Origin: Candidatus Thalassarchaeaceae archaeon
GTDB taxonomy: Archaea; Thermoplasmatota; Poseidoniia; Poseidoniales; Thalassarchaeaceae
Assembly: GCA_030745885.1 (NCBI GenBank)
Contig: JASLNR010000063.1
Span: 1 to 57,265 of the forward strand
Direction of reading: 5' to 3'
Length of the DNA: 57,265 bases
In this document: positions 33,666 to 42,016 of the stretch, piece after piece
How the letters are laid out: every line of letters begins with the position of its first letter
How positions within the stretch are numbered: position 1 is the first letter of the stretch
Translations under genes and position numbers: made by a program
Notes under the pieces: model-generated
The model's database searches: none
Told to the model about the DNA's origin: nothing
The model's input: only the letters and a program-made list of their open reading frames with translations

Positions 33666-35078
33666 ATGACCAACTACGGCTTCGTCATAGACAACCGCAC
33701 TTGCATCGGCTGCCACGCCTGTACGGTGGCCTGCAAGTCCGAGCACAACGTCCCCATAGGCGTAAACAGAACCCACGTCAAGTACATCGAGAAGGGCACA
33801 TTCCCGGACTCCACCCGTGAGTTCAGTGTCCATCGCTGCAATCACTGCGAGGATGCGCCGTGCGTGAGCATCTGCCCCACGACCGCGCTTTTCTACCGTG
33901 CCAACGGCATCGTCGACTTCGATGACGATCGCTGCATTGGCTGCAAGTCATGCATGCAGGCATGCCCCTACGATGCCCTCTACATCGACCCCGACAATGG
34001 GACTGCAGCCAAGTGCAACTATTGCGCACATAGGATAGAGAACTCCTACGAGCCTGCCTGCGTAATCGTCTGCCCGACCGAGTCCATTATCTCGGGCGAC
34101 CTAGATGACCGCTCCTCCAGAATTTCCCAGATCGTAGCTAACCAGAACACCACGGTTAGGAAGCCGGACTCCGGCGCGGTGCCCAACGTGTACTATATCG
34201 AGGGGAGCGAGGATATGCTGGACCCGGGGGCAACAGACGTTACCGGATACGGGATGTGGACCGACCAGGCATTCGGAGTCGGGCACTTCGCCAAGTACGC
34301 CGAGAGCAGAATGGACGAGGCGGACACCCAATCGATGATCGTCCAGCTCGCTCTGGAAAAGAAGGCAAAGCAGGCTGCACCCAGGGACCAGGCGATATTC
34401 AGGGACGTAATGGAGAGGCTCGCAGATGACGCTGGTTCCGCAAAGAGGTCCTACGACCAGCCTAGCAAGGGCATTCTGTGGGGATGGGAGGTCTCTGCAT
34501 ACATTTGGACCAAGGCCATCAGCTCAGGAGTATACATGGTTGCCGTTCTCGCAATGCTAGCAGGTCTGGTTGAGATGGACGAACGACTGTGGACCATGAC
34601 GATAGGGACGGCGATTGTCTTCCTCGGACTAACCGGAATCCTCCTGGTAATCGATCTAGACAGGCCAGAGAGGTTCCTGTACGTTATCCTCAGGCCGAAC
34701 TGGGATTCGTGGCTGGTCAAGGGCGCATACATCCTAGCGGGTTACGGGGCGATACTTGCAGCTAGTGGGGCGGTAATCGTCCTCGATCTAGATCTGGCCA
34801 TTCTGGGCTATCTAGCCGTTCTGGGGCTGCCTCTGGCAATCCTGACTGGGACTTACACTGCCTGGCTATTGAGGCAGGCCAAGGGCAGGTCGTGGTCTAA
34901 GAACCCGAGGCTACCTGCTAGGTTCCTAATTGAGACATTTCAGGCAGGACTCGCGGTCTTCTTCCTCATTTTTGCAAGGGATTTGGTGGCTTTCACACTC
35001 TGCGCGATCATGCTAGTATTGCTGATGGTCCAAGTCAAGGGCGTAGTGATTAAGCCGCAGATGGAGCCGTTGCTGTGA
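33666..35078 (+). CDS. Ferredoxin-NrfD fusion subunit of molybdopterin oxidoreductase (SoeBC/PsrBC-like)
   Basis: 470-aa electron-transfer and membrane subunit. Residues about 1-185 form an NrfC/PsrB-type four-cluster ferredoxin domain: CIGCHACTVAC, CNHCEDAPCVSICP, CIGCKSCMQACP and CNYCAHRIENSYEPACVIVCP. Residues about 275-470 form roughly six transmembrane helices of an NrfD/PsrC-type quinone-binding membrane domain, smaller than the usual 8-10 helices. In most systems these are two genes; here they are one chain. Start at ATG 33666 after AGGAGCGGGG. No signal peptide, so the Fe-S part should be cytoplasmic, as in sulfite dehydrogenase SoeABC. It is followed 9 nt later by the catalytic subunit. 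Confidence 0.87.
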   Translation: MTNYGFVIDNRTCIGCHACTVACKSEHNVPIGVNRTHVKYIEKGTFPDSTREFSVHRCNHCEDAPCVSICPTTALFYRANGIVDFDDDRCIGCKSCMQACPYDALYIDPDNGTAAKCNYCAHRIENSYEPACVIVCPTESIISGDLDDRSSRISQIVANQNTTVRKPDSGAVPNVYYIEGSEDMLDPGATDVTGYGMWTDQAFGVGHFAKYAESRMDEADTQSMIVQLALEKKAKQAAPRDQAIFRDVMERLADDAGSAKRSYDQPSKGILWGWEVSAYIWTKAISSGVYMVAVLAMLAGLVEMDERLWTMTIGTAIVFLGLTGILLVIDLDRPERFLYVILRPNWDSWLVKGAYILAGYGAILAASGAVIVLDLDLAILGYLAVLGLPLAILTGTYTAWLLRQAKGRSWSKNPRLPARFLIETFQAGLAVFFLIFARDLVAFTLCAIMLVLLMVQVKGVVIKPQMEPLL

Positions 35079-35087
35079 GGTGTTAGT

Positions 35088-37934
35088 TTGGGGAAGGTTA
35101 TAGTTAATGATCAAGGAAAGGCTGTGCATGAAGATTCAGGAGCAAAAGAGATGTTCCCTCGTGCAACTAATTGGTTGCAGGGCCAGGGATTTCGACGCGA
35201 TGCTAATAGTCCAAAGACGTTCATCGAAGATTTAGCCCAGCAACTGGGGATAATCCCCGACCTAGACCGAAAGAGGTCAGGGGGGGCCACTGGCCCGCTC
35301 AGAATGTACCCAGACCAAGACAAGTGGCACGACCACGTGGAATTGGATGCCAACGAGTGGCCAAAGAGGGTGGAGAGGCGCTACTCACTAGTCCCAACAA
35401 CATGCTTCAACTGTGAGTCGGCCTGTGGTTTACTAGCGTACGTGGACAAGGATTCAGGGAAGGTTACCAAGTTCGAGGGGAACCCCCACCACCCCGGAAG
35501 CAGGGGCAGGAACTGCGCAAAGGGACCCGCCACCATCAACCAGATTAACGACACCGAGAGGATCCTGTATCCAATGAAGAGGGTCGGAGCCAGAGGAGAG
35601 GGTGGCTGGGAGAGGATAGGTTGGGACAAGGCCCTAGACGAGATATCGACCAAGATCAGGAAATCACTGAAGTCTGGGGCCAAGGACAGGGTCGTTTACC
35701 ACGTTGGCAGGCCCGGTCACGAGGGTTACACCAACAGGGTCCTGAAGGCATGGGGGGTTGATGGACATAACAGCCACACCAACATCTGCTCAGCGGGTGC
35801 GAGGACTGGATACGCACTCTGGCATCGTCACGACAGACCATCTCCAGACCACGCCAATGCCAAGGTGATATTGCTGACTTCCTCGCACCTTGAAACTGGC
35901 CACTACTTCAACCCACACGCGCAGAGGATCCTCGAGGGAATGATGGACGGCGCCAAGCTCATAGTGATCGACCCCCGTCTGTCCAACACCGCTGCTATGG
36001 CGGACCACTGGCTTCCGACCTGGCCTGGTTCAGAACCTGCTCTTTTCCTGTCTTGGGCCAGCATGATTCTGGAGCGGGGCCTATACGACAAGGAGTTCAT
36101 GGAGAACTGGGTCAACTGGGAGATGTGGATGGAGGCAGACCACCCGGACGAACCGAGAGATTTCGACCGTTTCATAGAGTTGCTAAAGGAAGAGTACTCA
36201 ATTTACACCCCCGAGTTCGCGTCCAAGGAGTGCAGAATTCCGGTAGAGCAGGTTATCGAGGTAGGCGAGCTGGTTGCCGAGGCTGGCAGCCGTCTAGCGA
36301 CTCACGTCTGGAGGGCCGCGGCAATAGGAAACCTGGGTGGGTGGCAGGTAAGCAGGACGCTTCATCTACTCAATGTCCTGACCGGGAGCGTCGGAACCAA
36401 GGGAGGAACCTCTCCCAACTCGTGGTCGAAGTTCAAGCCCGAGCTCTTCGACGTACCTCCCGATCCGGACGGTTGGAACGAACTGCACTTCCCACCCGAG
36501 TACACCCTGTCCCACTACGAGATGAGTCACATTCTCCCTCACCTCGTCAAGGACGGGAGGGGTTCCATGGACGTCTACTTCACACGAGTTTTCAATCCTG
36601 TTTGGACGTATCCCGACGGATTCTCCTGGATTGAGATGCTGCAGAACGAGGAGTCGGTTGGCTGCCACGTGGCACTAACCCCCACATGGAACGAGACCGC
36701 ATTCTTCGCCGACTACGTCCTACCCATGGGTCATGCATCCGAGAGGCATGACGTCAACTCGTACGCCACAAGCTCAGGCAAGTGGGTGGCGTTCAGACAG
36801 CCCGTACTCAGGGAGTTCGCACGCAGGGAGGGCAGGGAAGTCGATTTCACCCACGAGGTTAACCCGGGAGAGGTCTGGGAGGAGGATGAATTCTGGAACG
36901 AACTATCATGGCGAATCGATGACGGGACGATGGGGATCAGGGAGCACTTCATGAGCCCTTACAGGGATGGCGAGAGGATCACCATTGACGAGTACTACCA
37001 GTACATGTTCGAGAGGGTTCCGGGACTCCCTGAGGCAGCTCGAGCAGAGGGAATCGATCCGCTAGGATATATGAGAAAGCACGGGGCCTTCCTCATCGAG
37101 GAGGCAACATACAACAAGCACGAAGAGGAGGGCTGGCCGACTCCGAGCGGCAAGCAGGAATTCTACTCGAAGAGCATGGTCGAGTTCGATTACCCAGAGC
37201 ACTCGATTCCCCACTACCGGGTTATGAGCCACGTCCACCCCGACAACCTAAAGCAAGACGACGAGTACTGTCTGCTGCCGAACTTCAGGTTGCCACAGCA
37301 CATTCACTCGAGGTCCGCCAATGCCAAATGGCTAGCAGAGATCGGCCACAGGAACCCGCTGTGGGTCCATCCTACTGATGCAGCGAAGCTCGGCGTGGGG
37401 GAGGGCGACCTCCTTAAGGTCGAGACTGAGATTGGGTGGTTCATCGACAAGGTCTGGGTTACAGAAGGGATAAAACCCGGAGTTATTGGATGCTCCCACC
37501 ACATTGGACGCTGGCGTAGGAAGCAGGATGCTGGAAACAGCTACATGACCAACGAAGTCGAGATAGAAGACGACGGTGAGGGGAGGATGAGGATGAGGAC
37601 CGTTAGTGGGGTCAAGCCGTGGCAGTCCGATGACCCAGACACGAACAGGGTCTGGTGGAGGGACGGGGGAGTGCACCAGAACATCACCCACGCCGTCCAG
37701 CCCGACCCAATCAGCGGCGCTCACTGCTGGCTGCAGAAAGTCAGGATTTCAAGGCCCGGCGAGGGCGAGAAGTACGGGGACGTAGAGGTAGACACCAACA
37801 GGTCCTTCGACTACTACAAGAAATGGAATGAGATGGCCAAGCAGCGCGAGACCCATCCGAGGGGTGAGCGCAGACCGCTGTGGATGAAGAGGCCGCTGTC
37901 CCCGGGCAAGGAACACTGGTTCATGCCCGAGTAA
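35088..37934 (+). CDS. Molybdopterin oxidoreductase catalytic subunit (SoeA/PsrA-like)
   Basis: 948-aa DMSO-reductase-superfamily protein with TTG start (35088) after GAGGTG. After an N-terminal extension of about 100 residues comes the [4Fe-4S] site CFNCESACG ... RNCAKG. The Mo-ligand region reads NSHTNICSAGARTGY, so the ligand is probably Cys. Then come molybdopterin-binding segments VILLTSSHLETGHYFNPHAQ, VIDPRLSNTAAMADHWLPTWPGSE and a C-terminal molydopterin dinucleotide-binding domain (LPNFRLPQHIHSRS onwards). No Tat signal is present, so it should be cytoplasmic, like the sulfite dehydrogenase SoeA and unlike periplasmic polysulfide or thiosulfate reductases. Together with the preceding NrfD fusion it would form a membrane-bound quinone-linked complex. 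The gene ends 3 nt from a convergent DUF2061 gene. Confidence 0.88.
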   Translation: MGKVIVNDQGKAVHEDSGAKEMFPRATNWLQGQGFRRDANSPKTFIEDLAQQLGIIPDLDRKRSGGATGPLRMYPDQDKWHDHVELDANEWPKRVERRYSLVPTTCFNCESACGLLAYVDKDSGKVTKFEGNPHHPGSRGRNCAKGPATINQINDTERILYPMKRVGARGEGGWERIGWDKALDEISTKIRKSLKSGAKDRVVYHVGRPGHEGYTNRVLKAWGVDGHNSHTNICSAGARTGYALWHRHDRPSPDHANAKVILLTSSHLETGHYFNPHAQRILEGMMDGAKLIVIDPRLSNTAAMADHWLPTWPGSEPALFLSWASMILERGLYDKEFMENWVNWEMWMEADHPDEPRDFDRFIELLKEEYSIYTPEFASKECRIPVEQVIEVGELVAEAGSRLATHVWRAAAIGNLGGWQVSRTLHLLNVLTGSVGTKGGTSPNSWSKFKPELFDVPPDPDGWNELHFPPEYTLSHYEMSHILPHLVKDGRGSMDVYFTRVFNPVWTYPDGFSWIEMLQNEESVGCHVALTPTWNETAFFADYVLPMGHASERHDVNSYATSSGKWVAFRQPVLREFARREGREVDFTHEVNPGEVWEEDEFWNELSWRIDDGTMGIREHFMSPYRDGERITIDEYYQYMFERVPGLPEAARAEGIDPLGYMRKHGAFLIEEATYNKHEEEGWPTPSGKQEFYSKSMVEFDYPEHSIPHYRVMSHVHPDNLKQDDEYCLLPNFRLPQHIHSRSANAKWLAEIGHRNPLWVHPTDAAKLGVGEGDLLKVETEIGWFIDKVWVTEGIKPGVIGCSHHIGRWRRKQDAGNSYMTNEVEIEDDGEGRMRMRTVSGVKPWQSDDPDTNRVWWRDGGVHQNITHAVQPDPISGAHCWLQKVRISRPGEGEKYGDVEVDTNRSFDYYKKWNEMAKQRETHPRGERRPLWMKRPLSPGKEHWFMPE

Positions 37935-37937
37935 AGC

Positions 37938-38159
37938 TCAGAGGGCCTCGGTCATCTTGCCCCAGGTGACCATCTCCCAGCCTCTCTCGTGCATGTAGTA
38001 GAACAGCATCTTGAGTGAGATGTCGGCTCCAGCGAAAACCACGCCGTGCTCGAACTCGCCTGTTATGGCGACGACGATCGCGACCCCCGTGAAGGTCGCA
38101 ATGGCCCGCCAACTAACCGCCTTGATGAAGCTCCGTGATCGAGTCTGTCCCATTCCCAA
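37938..38159 (-). CDS. DUF2061 membrane protein (short)
   Basis: 73-aa protein with the DUF2061 pattern: SFIKAVSWRAIATFTG at the start of a first helix, a second helix and the ending LKMLFYYMHERGWEMV. Two transmembrane helices are predicted. DUF2061 proteins are often found beside sulfate assimilation genes in bacteria (recollection, not checked), which fits the neighbouring sulfur enzymes. It converges with the molybdoenzyme gene (3 nt gap) and is related to the next gene upstream. Confidence 0.85.
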   Translation of the reverse strand: MGMGQTRSRSFIKAVSWRAIATFTGVAIVVAITGEFEHGVVFAGADISLKMLFYYMHERGWEMVTWGKMTEAL

Positions 38160-38260
38160 CGGGGGCGACGGTACAGGTCCGCCAAATAACCTGAACGGTG
38201 GTCATAAAGCGCGAATCGCGGTTTTTACGCCCCCAAAATAAACGCCACCGGCTGATCATC

Positions 38261-38590
38261 TCAATGAATGGGATGAAGTTCCAGGGCATTGATATCTACA
38301 TCGACGTCCTCAAGGCCCCAATCCAATGAGCTCCAACCTCGCTCATGCAGATAGTACAGTACCATTTTCGTCACCACCTCAATGCCAGCGATCCCTAAAC
38401 CGATTGTCCAGCTCCCGGTTAGGAATCTGGCGATTAGGATGGTGTCCGTCGTGGCGATTGTCCTCCAAGACAGGGTCTTCAATAGGCTGCGTCTCCTATT
38501 TGCGTGCCCCGTTCCTTTGATGTGCTCTGGCAACTCTGCTTTGACTAGTAATTCGCCTTCTGGAGTTTCTATCACAATGGGCTCTGTCAT
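38261..38590 (-). CDS. DUF2061 membrane protein (long)
   Basis: 109-aa DUF2061 protein, a paralogue of the 73-aa gene downstream. The start at ATG 38590 (MTEPIVIETPEGE) is chosen over a far longer reading frame that would extend an unlikely leader. An N-terminal soluble region of about 30 residues is followed by RRSLLKTLSWRTIATTDTIL, two helices, and VVTKMVLYYLHERGWSSLDW, then an acidic tail. The function of the family is unknown; a membrane transport or sensing role linked to oxyanion sulfur metabolism has been suspected from gene neighbourhoods. Confidence 0.87.
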   Translation of the reverse strand: MTEPIVIETPEGELLVKAELPEHIKGTGHANRRRSLLKTLSWRTIATTDTILIARFLTGSWTIGLGIAGIEVVTKMVLYYLHERGWSSLDWGLEDVDVDINALELHPIH

Positions 38591-38726
38591 GTTATCACTG
38601 TGCTTCGCTGAGTGGTCTGCAGCATAATCCCTCCTATGGCGAAAATATGGGAAAACGGTAAACTGGCACGATAATGAACGCGATTCCCTACTCGCCACAT
38701 GAGCATGATTGGCCGTGTGCGCTGGC

Positions 38727-40148
38727 TCAGGAGTCGCCCTCTTCCTCGGTCATAGATCCGAGGTAGTCGGGGAGCTCGACGCCCGACATCTTGGCGACGT
38801 CGTGGATCGGCGGCAGGCTCTGGACTAGGCTGCTCACAAAGTTGCTGGTCGCCGATGAGCCGTCGGGGCTGTTACCGCTGTCCCACACGGTGACTTTGTC
38901 GATCTTTAGGTTGCGAATCGCCTCGACCTGTGCCGACACCATGCTCTCGATCTTCTCGACCATCAGCAGGGTGGCTGCGGCCTTGGGGTCACCGGAGGCG
39001 CTGGCGACTAGATTGTTGTAGCCCTGCGCCTTGGCATCGAGGACCTTCTGAATGCCCTCCGCCTCGGCCTCGTACACTGCGAGGATAGCGTCCGCCTCAC
39101 CTCGGGCGGTGCGCCGCTGGCGCTCGGCCTCGGCATCGGCAGCGATCTCGATCTGCTGCTTGGCGATATTCTCGCGTACGATCTCGCTCGCCTTCAGGCG
39201 CTCCTCCTCTTCACTGAAGAAGGCCCGCTGGATGGCAGCCTCGGCTTGGGCTGAGGCGACGTCCGCCCTCTGCTTCGCGGCGGCCTCGGCCTGCGCGAGG
39301 TCGGCGTTGACCGCGGCAATCTCCGCTTGGGCTGCGTTCTCTCCGGCCACGGCCATGGCCTCCTGCTGCTCGACGAAGACACGCTGGTCGGCCTCGGCGG
39401 CCTTGCGGCCCTTCTCTGCCTCGGCCAGGTTCTCAGCGACCTCGATCTCTCGCGTCCTGTTGGCCTTGGCAGCGCCGATGGCACCATCGCGCTCGGCGTT
39501 GGAGACGTCGATGCGCGCCTGCTCGACCGCGTGGGCCGCCGCCTTCTTACCGATGCTCTCGATGTAGTCGGACTCGTCTGTGATGTCGACGATGTTAACG
39601 TTGATCAGGTACAGGCCGACCTTGCGCAGCTCGGAGCCGACGTTGGTCAGGATGAGGGAGAGGAAGGCATCCCTGTCCTGGTTGATCTGCTCGATGGTCA
39701 TGGTGGCCACAGTGAGACGGAGCTGGCCGAAGATGATCTCCTTGGCCATCTCCTCGATGTCCGGGATCTTGAATCCCAGCAGGCGCTCTGCGGCGTTTGA
39801 CATGATGGCGGGCTCGGTGGACACGCCGATGGTGAAGGTGCTCGGCACGTTGATGCGGATGTTCTGCAGTGAGAGTGCGCCCTTCATGTCAATTTGAATG
39901 GTCATCGGCTTGAGCGAGAGGAAGGCGTAGTCCTGGATCAGCGGCCATACGAGGGCAGCACCGCCGTGGAGCGTCTTGGACGCCTTCGGCCTGCCTTCTG
40001 CGGTTCTCTCGGTACGACCGTAGATGACCATGACCTGATCGGGCGGGCATCTCTTGTATCGCTGGGCGAAGAACATTACCGCTGCCACTAGTATTAGTAC
40101 GACTGCGAATATCATTATCGTCAGTATTGTGTCTGCATCTGCTGCCAT
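38727..40148 (-). CDS. Flotillin-like SPFH/band 7 protein
   Basis: 473-aa flotillin. Start at ATG 40148 (MAADADTIL); an upstream in-frame start would add 14 residues. One transmembrane helix (about 8-28) is followed by the SPFH domain (about 30-200, IYGRTERTAEGRPKASKTLHGG to VNIVDITDESDYIES) and a long Ala/Glu-rich coiled coil (about 205-400) typical of flotillins (AQAEIAAVNADLAQAEAAAKQR). The C-terminus carries a short acidic tail. Flotillins organise membrane microdomains. It forms a minus-strand cluster with an NfeD-like gene (89 nt upstream) and two small membrane proteins, like the bacterial yuaF-floT operon. Confidence 0.94.
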   Translation of the reverse strand: MAADADTILTIMIFAVVLILVAAVMFFAQRYKRCPPDQVMVIYGRTERTAEGRPKASKTLHGGAALVWPLIQDYAFLSLKPMTIQIDMKGALSLQNIRINVPSTFTIGVSTEPAIMSNAAERLLGFKIPDIEEMAKEIIFGQLRLTVATMTIEQINQDRDAFLSLILTNVGSELRKVGLYLINVNIVDITDESDYIESIGKKAAAHAVEQARIDVSNAERDGAIGAAKANRTREIEVAENLAEAEKGRKAAEADQRVFVEQQEAMAVAGENAAQAEIAAVNADLAQAEAAAKQRADVASAQAEAAIQRAFFSEEEERLKASEIVRENIAKQQIEIAADAEAERQRRTARGEADAILAVYEAEAEGIQKVLDAKAQGYNNLVASASGDPKAAATLLMVEKIESMVSAQVEAIRNLKIDKVTVWDSGNSPDGSSATSNFVSSLVQSLPPIHDVAKMSGVELPDYLGSMTEEEGDS

Positions 40149-40237
40149 GGGCTCAACTCTGTAGCGAATGGGAGTAGACTCACCTATCAATGCTTACCCG
40201 CCGGGGTCCTTTCCGGGCATCTGGAAACGCCTTGAAA

Positions 40238-40852
40238 TCAGATTCTCTTGACGATGAGTACCTCGCCAATGATGTCCACGACCTCGATGAAGTCCCCCGT
40301 GGCGATCTCAGCGTTGTCATGCGACTTGGCGTTGTACGTCCTCTGGACTCCGTTGACCTCCACGGTCACCTGCCCCACCCCGTCGCTGGCAATCCTGAGG
40401 TATGTCTGCCCCTTGGAGCCTATCGCCTCCGTGAGGTCAGTAGTGCCGTCCTGCTGGAGCTCGATGAACAGCTGGAACAGCATGCCGGTTGCGTACATCG
40501 ACACGCCTCCTGTGACGGCACCTGCCAGGACGGCGAGGCTCTGGCCGCCATCGGACTTGAGGGTGTACAGGCCGGCAAGACCGAAGAACATCATGAAGGC
40601 CATGATCCCCTGGAAAGTCAGGGCCTTGAACGCGGCATCGGCACCCATGTCCACGTCGATTCCGAAGAGCCCGTCGAAGACGTCGGTGGCAATCCCCCCA
40701 ATCATTAGCAGGAAGAAGTACAGGACGAACAGGATCCCCCCCACGAGGGCGCTGGCAGCGAAGAGCAGCTCCAGTCCGGAGGCCTCACCGAGACCGACGA
40801 GATCGAAGAGACTGAAATCGAGTAGGGCCATGCTGTCCGGTGAGGCCATCAC
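40238..40852 (-). CDS. NfeD-like membrane protein, flotillin partner
   Basis: 204-aa protein with about four transmembrane helices (about 20-55, 75-100, 105-130) followed by a C-terminal OB-fold-like NfeD domain (about 138-204, IGSKGQTYLRIASDGVGQVT to GEVLIVKRI). In Bacillus the YuaF protein has the same architecture and works with flotillin FloT. Its position directly upstream of the flotillin gene on the same strand supports a similar partnership here. Function otherwise unknown. Confidence 0.82.
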   Translation of the reverse strand: MMASPDSMALLDFSLFDLVGLGEASGLELLFAASALVGGILFVLYFFLLMIGGIATDVFDGLFGIDVDMGADAAFKALTFQGIMAFMMFFGLAGLYTLKSDGGQSLAVLAGAVTGGVSMYATGMLFQLFIELQQDGTTDLTEAIGSKGQTYLRIASDGVGQVTVEVNGVQRTYNAKSHDNAEIATGDFIEVVDIIGEVLIVKRI

Positions 40853-40888
40853 GATTTGACTTGTTCGGCGGCGCGGAGGAGGGGTGGG

Positions 40889-41152
40889 TCACTTCCTCGA
40901 CATCATATGGCCGTAGTACCTCTCGAAGTTCAGTATCGGCCCGATGGATAGCCCCGCCACCATGAAGGAGACGATCAAGTTGGTCCGGTCGGACAGAAAA
41001 CCGTCAAAGATGGTATAGGTCAGAAGCCCTATGCAGAACAGCAGCAGCGGTATGGCGGCCCTGCGGAAGAAGATGTGGTAGCCGCCCATCTGGTCGAAGG
41101 CCGGGTTGCCAATCACCCGGTCTAGGAACTCAGGCCCATCGTCCTCGGGCAT
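40889..41152 (-). CDS. Small two-helix membrane protein in flotillin cluster
   Basis: 87-aa hypothetical protein. A short acidic N-terminus (MPEDDGPEFLDRVIGN) precedes two hydrophobic helices (about 31-50 and 58-74) and a basic C-terminus (FERYYGHMMSRK). It lies 9 nt downstream of another small membrane gene and 36 nt upstream of the NfeD-like gene, suggesting it is part of the flotillin operon. No known domain recognised. Confidence 0.7.
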   Translation of the reverse strand: MPEDDGPEFLDRVIGNPAFDQMGGYHIFFRRAAIPLLLFCIGLLTYTIFDGFLSDRTNLIVSFMVAGLSIGPILNFERYYGHMMSRK

Positions 41153-41161
41153 GCTGCGCCC

Positions 41162-41506
41162 TCAGCCGACCAGCCATGCCATCAGCCCGATGAAGGTCAT
41201 CACCGCGGGGACGGCGTACCAAGCAGCCTTGATGGGCTTCGAGGAGTCGTCTACGAGCTGCTTCTTACCGGTCACCGGATCGGTCTCCAGCACGGTCTTC
41301 TCGAGCTTGCTGTACGCATCGGTGAACTCGGCCTCGTGACGGGCGAGGAAGATCAGGAAGTAGAAGCCAAGGGCAATCGTCCCTCCCCCGGAGACCTGAA
41401 TGAGCTGAGCCAGCACCTCCGAGGTCCCCGATTCCATCAGAGCCTCGCCAAGCAGGAGTTGGGCCACCCCGAGCATGAACCACGACCAAGAGTCTCTTCG
41501 CGCCAT
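41162..41506 (-). CDS. Small membrane protein in flotillin cluster
   Basis: 114-aa hypothetical protein. Start at ATG 41506 (MARRDSWSWFM); a longer frame upstream overlaps a low-complexity stretch. Two or three hydrophobic segments (about 7-25, 34-50 and 95-114) and a central charged region (RHEAEFTDAYSKLEKTVLETDP) that could be helical. It is the first gene of the minus-strand cluster leading to flotillin. No family recognised. Confidence 0.65.
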   Translation of the reverse strand: MARRDSWSWFMLGVAQLLLGEALMESGTSEVLAQLIQVSGGGTIALGFYFLIFLARHEAEFTDAYSKLEKTVLETDPVTGKKQLVDDSSKPIKAAWYAVPAVMTFIGLMAWLVG

Positions 41507-41552
41507 GGTAGAATGGCAATGAGGTGACTCATCAATGTATTGCCGGCGCGCG

Positions 41553-41993
41553 CTATTCCGTGCCGCCTTGGCTGGGTGGGCGCTTGGACCAGACGGCCCA
41601 TGTGCCTTTGGCAGTGGCCACCACGGAGCCATCGTCGGCCACTATATCGCCCCCCATGTGAGCCAGGTTGCGCCCCCTGCGAACCACCCTCCCTCTAGCA
41701 GTGAGGTGCGTGCCGGAGGTGGCTGCGTTCAGATAGGATATGTCGAGCTGGGCGGTGGCGCACCACTCCTCCTTGGGGAGCGTGGAGACTAGGGCCCCCC
41801 CCATAGCGGTGTCGAGCATGGTGGCGTGCAGGCCCCCGTGAGCCACCCCGCCGAGGTTCAGGTGGTGCTCGGCCACGGTGCACTCGACGGTGCAGCCTCC
41901 GTCGCCGAAGCCGGTGATCTTGATGCCGATCGCGCCGGCGAGCTCGCTGGGGCTCGGTTCGGAGAGATCCACCATGCAGAGGCCTGGTGCCAT
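41553..41993 (-). CDS. PaaI-type hotdog thioesterase
   Basis: 146-aa hotdog-fold protein. Start at ATG 41993 (MAPGLCMVDL); MVDLSEP at 41975 is an alternative. The PaaI-type signature LNLGGVAHGGLHATMLDTAMGGAL (about 44-67) contains the conserved Asn/Gly/His/Gly and Asp residues used to hydrolyse acyl-CoA. The rest shows the hotdog strands LDISYLNAATSGTHLTARGRVVRRGR. It likely hydrolyses an aryl- or acyl-CoA. It follows the ABC exporter on the same strand with a 23-nt gap. Confidence 0.9.
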   Translation of the reverse strand: MAPGLCMVDLSEPSPSELAGAIGIKITGFGDGGCTVECTVAEHHLNLGGVAHGGLHATMLDTAMGGALVSTLPKEEWCATAQLDISYLNAATSGTHLTARGRVVRRGRNLAHMGGDIVADDGSVVATAKGTWAVWSKRPPSQGGTE

Positions 41994-42016
41994 AGCCCTT
42001 TGAGTGCAGCGGAGGG

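Noticed and set aside
39052..39567. 171-codon plus-strand frame of Ala/Ser repeats
   Set aside because: Shadow of the Ala/Glu-rich flotillin coiled coil on the other strand.
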